Assembly (NCBI GenBank): GCA_030035585.1
Contig: CM057464.1
Coordinates: forward strand, 28,227,465-28,291,464
Reading direction: 5' to 3'
DNA length: 64,000 bases
Source: Dugong dugon
Lineage: Eukaryota > Chordata > Mammalia > Sirenia > Dugongidae
How positions within the stretch are numbered: the first letter of the stretch is position 1; each line of letters begins with the position of its first letter. The notes beneath the pieces were generated by a model that ran no database searches, was not told where the DNA came from, and worked only from the letters and a program-made list of their open reading frames with translations. The position numbers and the translations under genes are program-made. This document shows, in pieces, positions 47,534-59,710 of the stretch.

Positions 47534-47959
47534 GATGCAGGATTGTAACAGCCAGATACCAATCTAGGAAATGAACTCTCAAGGACTACCCAAAACCAAA
47601 AGAAATACAACAGGGAATCAGAGCAGTTAATCAGTAAATGACAACAACATCAAAACAATAAAAGAGGGAATAAACGGCATAGGTATAGAACCTTCTAATG
47701 GAGAGGAAGGCAAGGCAATACCAAGTAATGGTAGACTGCTTCAAACTTAGAAAGATAAGGGTAAAATTCATGGTAACCACAAAGAAAGTTAACAAAATAC
47801 TCACCAAAAAAAAAAGAAGAAAAACATAAAGTCTCAGCAAAAACAAAACCTACAAAAACAAAAGAAATGAAAAAAAAAATCCACAAATAAAAGTAACTCA
47901 GCACGAGAGAGTAAGAAGAACAAAGAAAACTTCAGCACCACAAAAAAAAGCACTACGAA

Positions 47960-50900
47960 ATCACATCAACAAACTCATATCTATCAATAATTACACTGAA
48001 TGCAAATGGACTCAATGCACCCATAAAGAGATGGAGAGTGACAGAATGGATAAGAAAACCGGATCCATCAATATGCTGTCTACAAGAGACACACCTTAGA
48101 AACAAAGATGTGAATTTATTAAAAGTCAAATGTTGGAAAAAAATATATCAAGCTAACAACTACCAAAAAAGAGCAGGAGTGGCAATTCTAATCTCAGATA
48201 AAACAGACTTTAAAACAAAATCTACCATAAAAGACAAAGAAGGACACTATGCAATGATTAGGGGCACAATCCACCATGAAGACATAACCATAATAAACGT
48301 CTATGCACCCAATGACAGGGTTCCAAAATACATAAACTCTAACAACACTTAAAAGAGAAATTGACAGTTCCACAGTAATAGTAGGAGACTTCAACACACC
48401 ACTCTCAGTAAAGGGCAGAACAACTAAGAAGAAACTCAGCAAAGATACAGAAGATCTAAAGGGCACAATCAGCCAACTTGACCTCATAGACATATATGGA
48501 ACACTCCATCCAAAAGCTGCAAAGTACACATTCTTTTCCAATGGACATGGAACATTCTCCAGAATAGACTACATCTTAGGCCACAGAGCAATCCTCAACA
48601 ACATCCAAAACGTTGAGATAATTCAAAGTATGTTCTCTGACCACAATGCCATCAAGGTAGAAATTAACAATAGAAAGAGCAAGGAAAAAAAATCAATTAC
48701 ATGGAAACTGAATAATACCCTGCTTACACATCAGTAGGTAATAGAAGAAATCAGAGATGGAATCAAAAAATTCCTAGAATCAAATGAGAATAAAAACACA
48801 TCATACCAAAACCCTTGGGACACAGCAAAGGCAGTCCTCAGAGGACAATTTATAGCAATAGATGCACATATCAAAAAAGAAGAAAGGGACAAAGCATTAA
48901 CTACAGAACTCGAACAAATAGAAAGAGAACAGCAAAAAAAGCCCACAACTACCGGAAGAAAGAAAATAGTAAAGATCAGAGCAGAAATAAATGAAACAGA
49001 GAACAGAAAAACAATATAAAGAATCAACAAAACCAAAGGTTGTTTCTTTGAAAGAATCAACAAAATCGACAATCCACTGGCCAGACTGACAAAAGAAAAA
49101 TAGGAGAGGATGAAACTAACCCAAATAAGAAATGAAATGGGTGACATTACAACCGACCCAACTGAAATAAAAAGGATTATAACAGAATATTATAAAAAAC
49201 TATACTCCAACAAATTTGAAAACCTAGAGGAAATGGATAAATTTCTAGGAACCCATGGCCTACCCAAACTACAACAAAGTGATGTTGAAAATCTGAACAG
49301 ACCCATAACAAGAGAAGAGACTGAAAAGGTAATAAAAAAAACTCCCAACCAAAAAAAGCCCTGGCCCAGATGGCTTCACTGGAGAATTCTACAAAGCATT
49401 TACAGAAGAGCTTGTACTAGTACTACTCAAGGTATTTCAGAGCATAGAAGAGGAAGCAACACTTCCAAATTCATTCTATGAAGCCAACATAATGCTGATA
49501 CCAAAACCAGGCAAAGACGTCACAAAAAAAGAAAATTACAGACCAATATCTCTCATGAATATAGATGTAAAAAGTCTGAACAAAATTCTAGCCAATAGCA
49601 TTCAGCATCATATCAAATAAATAATACACCATGACCAAGTAGGATTCTTACCAGGTATGCAAGGATGGTTCAACATTAGAAAATCAATCAATGTAATCCA
49701 CCACATAAATAAAAGGAAAGAAAAGAATTACATGATCATCTCAATTGACGCAGAAAAGGAATTTGACAAAGTCCAACACCCATTCCTGCTAAAAATTCTC
49801 AATAAAATAGGTATGGAAGGGAAATGTCTCAACATAATAAAGGGCATCTATGCAAAACCAACAGCCAACATCATTCTCAATGGAGAGAGGCTTAAAACAT
49901 TCCCCTTGAAAACAGGAACAAGACGAGGATGCCCTTTATCACCACTCCTATTTAACATTGTGCTGGAAGTTCTAGCTAGAGCAATAAGGCAAGAAAAAGA
50001 AATAAAGGGCATCCAAATTGGTAATGAAGTTAAACTGTCCCTGTTTGCAGATGATATGATACTATACATAGAAAACCCTAAAGACTCCATGAGAAATCTA
50101 CTGGAATTAATAGAAAGATTCAGCAGAGTAGCAGGATACAAGATAAACATTCAAAAATCAGTTGGATTCCTATACACCAATAAGGAGAACGATGAAAAGG
50201 AAATCAGGAAAACAATACCATTTATAATAGCCCCCCAAAACATAAAATACTTAGGAATAAATCTGACCAAGGATGTAAAAGACCTATACAAAGGAAACTA
50301 CAAAACACTACTGCATGAAACCCAAAGGGATCTACATAAATGGAAAAACATACCATGTTCATGGGTAGGCAGACTCAGCATTGTGAAAATGACAATTCTA
50401 CCCAAAGAAATTTAAAAATACAACGCAATCCCGATCTAAATACCAACAACATTCTTTAAAGAGATGGAAAAATTAATCACTAACTTTATATGGAAAGGGA
50501 AGAAACCCCGAATAAGTAAAGCACTACTGAAGAAGAAGAATAAAGTTGGAGGACTCACACTACCTGACTTCAGAACCTACTATACAGCTACAGTAGTCAA
50601 AACAGCCTGGTACTGGTACAATGACAGATACATTGACCAATGGAACAGAATTGAGAACCCAGATGTAAATCCATCCACCTATGGTCATCTGATCTTCGAC
50701 AAGGGCCCAAAGTCCATCAGATGGGGAAAAGACAGTCTTTTTAACAAATGGTGCTGGCAAAACTGGATATCCATTTGCAAAAAAATGGAATAGGACCCAT
50801 ACCTCACGCCGTATACAAAAACTACTTCAAAATGGATTAAAGACCTGAATATAAAGCCTAAAAGTATAAAGTTCATACAAGAAAAAATAGGACCAACGCT

Positions 50901-51804
50901 TCAGGCCTTAATACACGTCATTAAAAGTATACAAACCATAACCATCAATGCACAAACCCCAAAAGATAAGCTAGGTAACTGGGATTTTCTAAAAATCAAA
51001 CACCTATGCTCTTCAAAAGACTTCACCAAATGAGTAAAAAGAAAATCTACAGACTGGGAAAAAAATTTTGGACAGTACCAGTCAGACAAAGGTCTAATCT
51101 CCATAATCTACAAGAAAATCTAACACCTCTACAACAAAAAGACAGATAATCCTATTAAAAAATGGGCAAAGGAAATGAACAGACACTTCACCAAAGAAGA
51201 CATTAAAATGGCCAATAGACACATGAGGAAATGCTCGCGATCACTAGCCATTAGAGAAATGCAAATTAAAACCACAATGAAATACCATTTCACCCCGGTA
51301 TTACTGGCACGAATCAAAAACACTGGAAATAACAAATGTTGGAGGGACTGCGGGGAGATCGGAACTCTTATGCACTGCTGGTGGGAATGCAAAATGATAC
51401 AACCATTTTGGAAAATGATATGGCGCTTCCTCAGAAAGCTAGAAATAGGCATACCATTCGATCCAGCAATCCCACTCCTAGGAATATATCCTAGAGAAAT
51501 AAGAGTCATCACTCTAAGAGACATATGCACACCTATGTTCATGGCAGCATTGTTCACAATAGCAAAACGATGGAAACAACCTAGATGCCCATCAACAGAG
51601 GAATGGATAAACAAACTATGGTACATACACACAATGGAGTACTATGCAACGAGAGAGAACAACAATGAATCTGTGAAGCATCTCATAACATGGATGAAAC
51701 TGGAGGACATTATGCTGAGTGAAATAAGTCAATCACAAAAGGACAAATATTGTATGAGACCTCTATTGTATAAACCCATGAAAAAGTTCGCACACAAAAT
51801 GTAA
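47960..51804 (+). pseudogene. L1-B ORF2, start lost, broken
   Basis: The position of the expected ATG reads ATC (47960). Endonuclease: 48038-48352 has WIRKPDPSICCLQETHLRN and YAPND; GDFN is at about 48384-48395, and SDHNAIKVEI near 48636. RT: 49657-50415 (252 codons) carries [20 protein letters not shown] and [11 protein letters not shown] (FADD 50044-50055). 51175-51804 (209 codons) has the CRDCGEIG...CWWECK zone and [20 protein letters not shown], and gives the stop. About 1,280 codons overall, the normal ORF2 size. Confidence 0.92.
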
Positions 51805-52572
51805 TAATCTTTGTTGGTTACCAGGGATGGGAGTGGTGGTGGTGAAATACTAAACAGGCAATAGATAAGTGGTATCTTTGGTGAAGGGTGAGACAGTACA
51901 CAATACAGGGGAAACCAGCACAACTTGTACAACGAAAGGTCATGGAAGCCCCATAGACACATCCAAACTCCCTGAGGGACTGAATTGCTGAGCAGAGGGC
52001 TGTGGGGACCATGGTCTTGGGGAACATCTAGCTCAATTGGCATGACACAGCTTATAAAGAAAATGTTCTACATTCTAACTTGGTGAGTAGTGTCTGGGGA
52101 CTTAAAAGCCTGTGAGCGGCCATCTAAGATACTCCACTGGTCTCATCCCTTCGGGAGCAAGGGAGAATGAAGAGAACAGGATACAAGGAAAAGGTTAGTC
52201 CGAAGGACTAATTGTCCACAGCTACCAAGGCCTCCACCGGACTGAGTCCAGTACAGCTAGATGGTGCCCTGCTACCACCACTGACCGCTCTGACCAGGAT
52301 CACAATAGAGGGTTCTGGACAGAGCTGGAGAAGGATGTAGAGCATAATTCTAACTCACAAAAAAAAGACCAGATTTACTGACCTAAAGGAGACTGGAGAA
52401 ACCTCAAGAGTATGGCCCCCAGACACCCTTTTAGCTCAGTGGTGAAGCTACCTCCGAGGTTCACTGTTCAGCCTGGGAGTGGACAGCCCCACAAAACCAA
52501 ACGAGACTAACGAGGTACAGGAGTCCAGTGACAAGGGCCAGAAGGCAGAAGGGGAGAAGCAAGCTGGTGATA

Positions 52573-52945
52573 GGGAACCCAAGGTTGAGTAAGGATATTG
52601 TTGATGTGTTGTGAGATTGTTAACCATTGTCATAGGGCAACATTTGTAGTAACTGTTAAATGAGAAACTATTTTGTTCTGTAAGTCTTCATCTTAAGTGA
52701 GAATAACAGCACAATTGGAAGAGCATAGTCAATGTCACTGAACTGTGCATGTAGAAATTTTTGAAACAGTGTATCTTTGGCTATGTGTATCTTCACCAAA
52801 AAAAAAAAAAAAAAAAAGGTTGAGAAGTTAGAGGGTTAATATGTTGTGGGGTTGTTAACCAATGTCATAAAACAACATGTGTACTACTGTTTCATGAGAA
52901 ACTATTTGTTCTGTAAGCCTTCACCTGAAGTACAATAAAATATAA
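52573..52945 (+). repeat. Composite, duplicated L1 3' end
   Basis: A first terminal segment (about 52573-52705, ending 'gtaagtcttcatcttaagtg') is followed by a different segment ('atgtcactgaactgtgcatg' to 'tgtgtatcttcaccaaaa') and an A-run at 52797-52817. A second version of the terminal segment then follows (about 52818-52935, 'ttctgtaagccttcacctga'). The same order occurs at about 61850-62220. Confidence 0.85.
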
Positions 52946-53103
52946 AGAAAAAAAAAAATAGGACAGGTTGGTCTGGTGAGGACAGGACAAGAAGCATGGC
53001 CAACTAGAAGGATCTAGCAGACATTAATAGTAAGGATGGTAAGGGCTCAAGTACCAGAAGAGCTAACATATGGCTGAAGAGACTACACAAGTTCTGTAGA
53101 TCT

Positions 53104-53323
53104 TGTGGTGTCCCTGGGTGGTAAAAATGGTTAACGTGCTTGGCTGCTAAACAAAAGGTTGAAGGTTTGAGTCTATCCAAAGGCACTTGGAAGAAAGGCT
53201 TGGCAATCTACTTCCCAAAAATCAGCCACTGAAAACCCTATGGAGCACAGCTCTGCTCTGACTCACATGGAGTCACCATGAGTTAGGGTTGCCACGAGTT
53301 ACAGTCAAGTTGATGGTAAGTGA
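53104..53323 (+). repeat. AfroSINE
   Basis: Full copy from 'gtggtgtccctgggtggtaa' to 'gttacagtcaagttgatggt', with a short 7-bp flank repeat (tagatct 53097-53103 and 53324-53330). Confidence 0.85.
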
Positions 53324-53330
53324 TAGATCT

Positions 53331-54445
53331 GATAGAAAGGAGGTCCCATTTTAAAAAGTCAGCTGAAGGATAGGAAATACGATGTACTAGTTAGTGGATT
53401 AAAGTAACAACCTATCTAGGCAGACAGAATCCAGAAGGTCAGAGTTTGCAGAAACCGCATTAACAAGCAAGGTAAAACCAGCTTGAGTTCTAATCTTAGG
53501 GCAAAGGTGATTGCCCCATTTTATATAGCTCTCTGTAGCTGGACAACCTTCTTTGTCTATGGATTTAACTCCTGGGATGGCATGCTGAAGAAACATCACA
53601 TACCTCTCCACTACTAGACTCTTCCTCATATTCAGTTCTGCATAGTAAATAAATCTTTACTTTTATATCTGATCAAAATTACCCTGGCTCAGAAGCTTGT
53701 CCTCCCTTCATAATCAGGTCATATAACAGTTCCCTAATCAAAGTGAGAAGCCAACAAGAAAATTTCCCTTTTATGTCACTAAAAGTCCCAAACACCTACA
53801 GTCATTCTAATCCCTACCTAACTATACAAAAAGTATATAATAAACAATAGTTGGGAGAGTAAGAATGAGAAGAAGAGGCAGGTAGTTTAAGTTATGCTGA
53901 TTCAATCATTTTTAATAGCCAAGGATAAAAATATGCCATTTAAAGCAGATAAATCTAATAAAATAAGTATATTTACAAATCTAAAGATAAATCCTAATAA
54001 GAGCAGAAAGAAGGAACAAGGGGAAATATACTAATTTCATTCTTGCTTATAGTATGGAGTCAGTTGGCTGTGTCTAAATAAACAGAGGATAAAGTATATT
54101 ATACATACTTGTAGTTATAAAGGTAAGCACTAGAACAAAAATACAAATATATATTTCTTATAAATTATTAGGAAAAACACCTATCCACCCACACACACAC
54201 ATACACATACACAAATAAAGAAAGTATAGTCTATATAGTGAAAGATTTAAAAAGTAGCAAAAACAAAAACTCAGAAAATACAGAATTAAGACTACATATA
54301 GTCATATTTACTATATATATAGTATTGATATATACATATGTATATACATGACTATACACACACACTTAAACACACTAAATTCACTGGGACAGACATTGTT
54401 GCCTATCCAACAGCCATTTCTCCTCTTTTTCCCTGCTACCAGCAC
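53331..54445. other. Unassigned AT-rich sequence with microsatellites
   Basis: No gene seen. Simple repeats: (CA/CATA)n at about 54187-54213 and a TA/TATA-rich run with ACAC blocks at about 54300-54375. Confidence 0.5.
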
Positions 54446-54655
54446 CCTGGAGTCCTTGCTGGTGCCAATGGTTAATATGTTTGACTGCTAACCAAAAGTT
54501 TGGAGGTTCAGGTCCACCCAGAAGCATGTCAGAAGAAATGCCAGGTGATCTACTTCTGAATAATCAGCCATTGAAATCCTATGGAGCACAGTTCTACTCT
54601 GACACACATGGGGTCTCCATGAGTCAGAACAGACTTGAGACCACCTTGGTTTTGT
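54446..54655 (+). repeat. AfroSINE
   Basis: 'agtccttgctggtgccaatg' head, then 'gactgctaaccaaaagtttg', and a tail with 'tccatgagtcagaacagact'. More diverged than most. Confidence 0.85.
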
Positions 54656-55140
54656 TTGGGCATGCACCCAGCCCTAGGGGATAAATCAGAATTAGCTAAG
54701 CCAGGCATAGCTAATCCTGTGTCCCTTTGTCAGGTATTTGCTTTCCCAGGCTCCCTCACATCTAAGAGTAATCTTGTAATCCAGTTATACAGTCAAAGAG
54801 ATTTGAAGTAACATCTATTGTGGGACTTCTGAGAAAGATACTTTTTCCCTTGATGAGAGTAGTCCCATGAGGATAAAGGCTTTTTCCCTGGTTAGCCCCA
54901 GTTTTCTGCATTTGAATGTGACAGTGATGTTGGGAGCTGTAGCAGCCATTTTGCACTCATGAATCATCAAGAATAAGGGCTGGCAGAGCAGAAGGCAGGA
55001 ACCTGTGATCTGATGACATTGCTGATCTGCTGAATCCATGCCAGCTACCAAGCTGCAGTGTGACTCATAGCTTAACTTCCAAGTTTCACTTCTATCTTCA
55101 GGCCTATAATACAAAAAGGTCATGATTAATCTTGCTTAGC
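54656..55140 (+). repeat. Possible MLT1-type (MaLR) LTR
   Basis: The order 'gtgggacttctgagaaagat', 'gttgggagctgtagcagcca', 'ggcagagcagaaggcaggaa' and 'gatgacattgctgatctgct' resembles the body of ancient MaLR LTRs. Ends not resolved. 55141-55379 is unassigned. Confidence 0.4.
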
Positions 55141-55379
55141 AAAAAATTCCTCTCCAAAGCTTTTAGCCATTTGCCTTTGCAGACTGTTTAGATAGTTTAC
55201 TTGGAGCAGAACATAGTCAATTTGGTACTAAAAATCTTCCTGGTAGAGAACCTGCCTGGATTATGTAAGAAATGTTAATATCTAGCTTGTGACATAGAAT
55301 AGCTGCAGTGTTTTACCCTCAGAACTCTGGAAACGGCAATGCAATTCCAAAAATGATTCAGGAAGGAGCTTACTGGCCA

Positions 55380-55545
55380 AAACCAAACCCATTGCTGTTG
55401 AGTCGATTCCGACTCATAGTGACCCTATAGGATAAAGTAGAACTGCCCCATGGAGTTTCCAAGGAGCGGCTGGTGGATTCTAACTGCTGACCTTTTGGTT
55501 AGCAGCCAAACTCTTAACCACTGTGCCACCAGGGCTTCCTGAAGT
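55380..55545 (-). repeat. AfroSINE, well preserved
   Basis: Reversed copy, 'accaaacccattgctgttga' to 'cactgtgccaccagggcttc', close to the common sequence. Target duplication not clear. Confidence 0.92.
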
Positions 55546-55593
55546 GCCCTTAATTATTTATTCTTATAGATACTTAAACTTCTAGTAATTGGG

Positions 55594-55774
55594 GACCCTG
55601 GTGGTTAACAGTGGTTAACAGCTTGGCTGCTAACCAAAAAGGTTGGCTCAAATCCACCAGCCGTCCCTTGGAAGCCTTATGGGTTTCCCCTTGGAAACTG
55701 TATGGGGCTCTACTCTGCCGTATAGAGTCGCTGTTAGAATCGACTCAACAGCAAGGGGTTTGGTTTTGGATTAT
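55594..55774 (+). repeat. AfroSINE with 11-bp target duplication
   Basis: Flanked by perfect tagtaattggg at 55583-55593 and 55775-55785. The head contains a tandem duplication (tggttaacag twice at 55603-55622) next to the A-box region, and 'ttggaaact/ttggaagcc' is repeated in the body. Confidence 0.95.
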
Positions 55775-55799
55775 TAGTAATTGGGTATTACTGCTGCTT

Positions 55800-57122
55800 G
55801 ATCATCTTGACTGATTTTTTATTAACTTACTTTAAATTCACAATTGCTCCAATAGACTTCCTTTCTCTCCGAAAGCTCCTCTTCCACTCTTTTGCCCTCA
55901 CATTCATTGACTTCCTTGTATGTGTCACTAAGAAGTCTCAAGCTCCTTCAATTATTCTAATTCCCACCTCCTTGTATCTTCATAGCCATCTTCTCATCCT
56001 TCCCTCCTAGCTTCCTGGGAGGCTTATCCTACCACCCTCCTTTCTAAAATAAATTCACTCAGAGTGCTCCCACCCATCCAGTGTAGCCCCTGAAGGATCA
56101 CATTTCTGCACTGATCTCTCTTTCTCCCATTGATTGATTCCTTCCCCTTTTACTGTCAACTATGTAACAGATCTCTGTGGACATTCACTTCCCCAACGCC
56201 CAGAATGCTGCTTCTCCTTAAGGCTACCTAACCTCTTAAATGATTAACATGTGCCCTGGAGTTCCATTCGCTCACTATCCATACTCCTCATCTACTGCAT
56301 ATTTGGCGATCCGGTTTCCATCCCCACAGCTACCCTGAAACTGTTCTTGAAAAGGTCAACAATGAACACTGAAACACTGAACACTGAAGCTGTTCTTATT
56401 AAGGTCAACAATGTCCCTTTTTTTTTAGATAAACCCATTATTCTTTTCTGGTTCTCATTCTCCTCACCTCACTGCTGCATTTAAAAAAAAAAAATTTTTT
56501 TTTTCTTCTGCCTCAAATACTCTCTTCCTTGGCTTCCATCCTATATTACCAGCAGTTCCTTCTCTTTTCATTGCCTTCTATTTCTCTTGCCAACCCTTTA
56601 CTGGATATTCTCTTTCCTTAGTCCTTGGCTCCTTATTCTCTCTTTATTCTTTCACTCCAAGGTCATATCATCTTCCTTGCAGTCATTGCCGCTATAGTAA
56701 CAAAGGTCTGTACTATTTTCTCATTTAAGCTCTATCAATTGCCAAGGAGTCAGTTCTAACTCATGGTGACCCCCTGTCTGTCAGAGTAGAACTGTGCTCC
56801 ATACGGTTTTCAATGGCTGATTTTTTGGAAGTAGACTTGCCAGGGCTTTCTTCCGAGGTACCTCTGAATGGACTCAAATCTCCAACCTTCTGGGTAGCAG
56901 CTGCTCATTAACTGTTTGCACCACCAGGGTTTCCCAATTAAGCTCTAGTCCTTCCTTACCAACTGTGTGCTATTTAGTTATTCTTGCATGTTTCACTGGC
57001 ACTATAATTTGAATGCACTTCCTTTCTCAAACTGGCTCCTCCTTCTTGTTTTCCTGACTCTGACTTTCATCATTTTCTTAGCCACTTTGTTGTCCTCTTC
57101 ACTTACCTCTATCATCTTCAAC
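55800..57122 (+). mobile_element. L2 LINE remnant, RT region and downstream
   Basis: C/T-rich coding-type text of L2 in sense orientation: 'caaatactctcttccttggc' with 'ttcctttccttagtccttggct'-like text (56510-56640) matches the RT zone before the catalytic motif. 'cttctttataaggccctcta'-like text resumes after the LTR at about 57770. Interrupted by a SINE (56735-56937) and an LTR (57128). A 12-A/10-T run sits at 56483-56504. Confidence 0.45.
56735..56937 (-). repeat. AfroSINE with 10-bp target duplication
   Basis: Reversed copy flanked by perfect ttaagctcta at 56725-56734 and 56938-56947, inside the L2. Confidence 0.93.
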
Positions 57123-57127
57123 CCAGA

Positions 57128-57653
57128 TGTCTTAGTTATCTACCGCTGCTGTAACAGAAATACCACAAGTGGATGGCTTTAACAAAAAGAAGTTTATTTC
57201 CTCACAGTAAAGTAGGCTAAAAGTCCAAATTCAGGGCGTCAGCTCCAGGGGAAAGCTTTCTCTCTCTGTCAGCTCTGGAGGAAGGGCCTTCTCATCAATC
57301 TTCCCCTGGACTTTAAGCTTCTTCATGCAAGAACCCCAGGTCCAAAGGACGCGCTCTGCTCCCAGCACTGCTTTCTTAGTGGTATGAGGTCCCCCTGTCT
57401 CTCTGCTCGCTTCTCTCTTTTATATCTCCAAAGAGACTGCCTTAAGACACAATCCAATCTTGTAGACTGAATCCTGCCTCACCAACACAACTGCTACCTA
57501 TCCCCCCTCATTAACATCATAGAGGTAGGACTTACAACACATAGGAAAATCACATCAGATGACAAAATATTGGACAATCACACAATACTGAGAATCATGC
57601 CCTAGGGAAATTGATACTTATATTTTTGGGGGACACAATTCAATCCATGACAC
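57128..57653 (-). mobile_element. Solo LTR, MaLR/MLT1-like, complete
   Basis: 526 bp with TGT...ACA ends ('tgtcttagttatctaccgct' and 'acacaattcaatccatgaca') and a perfect 5-bp target duplication ccaga (57123-57127, 57654-57658). The reversed polyadenylation signal (tttatt in 'aagtttatttcctcacag', about 57190) sets the - orientation. Same family as 35555-36071 but better preserved. No internal region. Confidence 0.9.
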
Positions 57654-57658
57654 CAGAC

Positions 57659-58087
57659 ATTTAGCTTTCCAGACATTTTCTATTAAATGTCAATTGACTA
57701 CATCTCTATCACTATTCCCAGTGCCGTTCTCGGGTCTTAATCAAGTCTAAATTTCCCTGTCTGGTCTTTATAAGGCCCTCTATAGTCTAACCCACGTATC
57801 TTTTCTTTTAGTATTTTTATTGAAACAATTCACGTACATCGTAAAAAATACAAAATGCTAATAATGAAAAGCAGCTGTCCTACCCACTCCTTACTCCCAG
57901 GCCCATTTCCCAGATGCAGCCTTGATATAGCAGAAAAGTCAAAAGGTACTAAAGTCTACACTGTGAAAAGTCTGCCTCCAGTTCCTATTTCCCTGTCACT
58001 CCAGTCCTTTCCAGTAGGTAACCAATGTTATTAGTTTCTTGTGTATCTTGATCTCACATATATTTTGTATATTTGAAGAAAATAGGT
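57659..58087. other. L2 tail and unassigned sequence
   Basis: 57659-57800 probably continues the L2 ('tttataaggccctctatagt'). 57810-58087 is unassigned, possibly antisense L1. Confidence 0.35.
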
Positions 58088-58292
58088 ATGCTGGGTGGTG
58101 CAAATGATTAATGCGCTCAGGTGCTAACTGAAAGGTCAGAAGTTTGAGTCTACCCAGGGGTGTCTTGGAAGAAATGCCCAGCAATCTACTTCCGAAAAAT
58201 CAGCCATTGAAAACCCTATGCAGCCCAGTTCTACTCTGACCCACATGGGGTTGCTGTGAGTCAGAGTTGACTTGATAGCAACTGGTACTGAT
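58088..58292 (+). repeat. AfroSINE
   Basis: 'tgctgggtggtgcaaatgat' head to 'gagttgacttgatagcaact' tail. No clear flank duplication. Confidence 0.85.
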
Positions 58293-58364
58293 AGTCATTT
58301 TCCCACAACTGGCAGCTTACTGTAGACATTGTTTACATATACATATTGTGATTTTCACTTAATA

Positions 58365-58615
58365 TAATGGAAATAACAAACATTACCTGAGCACTGTCTA
58401 TTTTTTATTACTATTTTGAATACTTTGTGTCAACTCATTTAATCCTCACAACAACCCCATGAGATAAGGACTATTATAATACTCATTTTACAAATAAGGA
58501 ACACTAGCAGAAATCTAGGAACTGGCAGAACCAGGACTCAAACCCAGGCAGGCCGACCTCCAGACTCACGTACTTAACTATGATACCATGTTACTACGTA
58601 TTAGATATTATTCTA
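58365..58615 (-). repeat. MIR SINE, antisense
   Basis: 'tttaatcctcacaacaaccc', 'catgagataaggactattat' and 'ccaggactcaaacccaggca' are reversed MIR core and head. Confidence 0.85.
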
Positions 58616-58639
58616 TAGGAAAACATGAAGAGTTTCTGT

Positions 58640-58800
58640 GTTCTTTGTTTTGTTACCTTTTCTTTTATTGAAGTAAAACGTGTTTAGAAAAGTGCACAAA
58701 TCATATGTGTACAGATCAATGAATTATGAATTTCACAAAATGAAAACACCTGTGTAACCATCACCCAGGTCAAGAAACCAGAGGCACAAAAGCACCCTCT
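58640..58800 (-). repeat. Old L1 3' UTR, antisense
   Basis: 'agaaaagtgcacaaatcata', 'aatgaattatgaatttcaca' and 'taaccatcacccaggtcaag' are reversed text of an old mammalian L1 3' UTR. Confidence 0.6.
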
Positions 58801-59710
58801 CATGCCTTCCTAATTAAAATCTGCAATGATTTTAAAATATGGCTTCAGAATTCTTTGACACCACTCCTCCCATCAAAAAAATTGGGTCTTAACTGAGGTA
58901 GGAAATCTAAACAGACCCATAACAAGAGAAGAGATTGAAAAGGTAATTAAATTAAAAAAAAAAAAACTCCTAACAAAAAAATTCGTGTCCCAGATGGCTC
59001 CAATGGAGAATTCTACCAAACATTCAAAGAGCTCACACCAGTACTACTCAAACTATTTCAGAACATAGAAAAGGAAGGGATACTTCAGAATTCATTCTAC
59101 AAAGCCAGCATAACCCTGATACCAAAATCAGGCAAAGACACCACAAAAACAGAAAATTACAGGCCAACATCACTCATGAATATAGATGCAAAAATTCTCA
59201 ACAGAATTCTAGCCAATAGAATTCAGCATCATAAAAAGAAAAGAAATAGGGTCTCTATTTCCTCCCTTTGAACCTTGGCTCAATAGAGAAACTAACCAAT
59301 AGAATATGCAGAAGTGACAGTGTTCAGGCCAGGCCTTAAGAAACTGGCAGCTTTCACTTTCTGTATCTTGTAATGTTTAATTTTGGAACCCAGTCACTGT
59401 GATGAAGGGAAGTCATACAGCCACATGGAGAGGACACATGTAGGTATTCTGGATGACAGCCCCTGAAGTATAAGCCAACAGCTGGCATTAACCATCAGAC
59501 ATGTATAGGAACAAGCCTTCCCATGATTACAGCCTCCAGTTAGTCAGCCACCCTCCAGCCTTTGAGTTCTCAGCTGATGCTGTGTGGAGGGGAGATGAGC
59601 CATCCCCTCCAAGACCTGCCCAAATTGCGGGTTTGTTAGCAAAATAAACGATTGTTGTTGTCTTAAGCCACTAAGTTTGGGATAATGCAGCAGCAGATAA
59701 CTCAAACACT
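58801..59710 (+). mobile_element. MLT1-type LTR, split by an L1 fragment
   Basis: 'tctttgacaccactcctccc' before 58880 and 'gtctctatttcctccctttg' after 59250 are contiguous in MLT1-type LTRs. The right end has 'gttgttgtcttaagccacta', 'agtttgggataatgcagcag' and 'agataactcaaac', typical of the MLT1 3' end. Confidence 0.6.
58890..59243 (+). mobile_element. L1 ORF2 fragment with internal 3' end
   Basis: About 350 bp of ORF2 from just before the RT domain ('acccataacaagagaagaga', then 'accctgataccaaaatcagg'). It stops at 'cagcatcataaaaagaaaag', far from the element's 3' end. It is flanked by aaattgggtct (58879-58889) and aaatagggtct (59244-59254), 10 of 11 matching, so it is an insertion and not a deletion remnant. 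Confidence 0.88.

Larger units (their letters stand above)
44566..52945 (+). mobile_element. Full-length L1-B with enlarged 5' and 3' ends, about 8.4 kb
   Basis: Runs from about 44566 ('ggtagttctggcaaaatggc') to the A-rich end at 52936-52951. It is longer than the other copies because of a 282-bp tandem duplication in the 5' UTR and a composite 3' end. It begins directly after the A-run of an old L1. A target duplication could not be separated from the A-rich flanks, so both ends are approximate. Confidence 0.93.

Noticed and set aside
44566..52945. Target duplication for this L1-B copy
   Set aside because: Both flanks are A-rich (old L1 A-run on the left, own tail on the right), so apparent matches cannot be told from chance.
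56483..56504. A12/T10 palindromic run as a designed hairpin or origin
   Set aside because: A homopolymer junction of this size is expected in AT-rich repeats and has no further structure.
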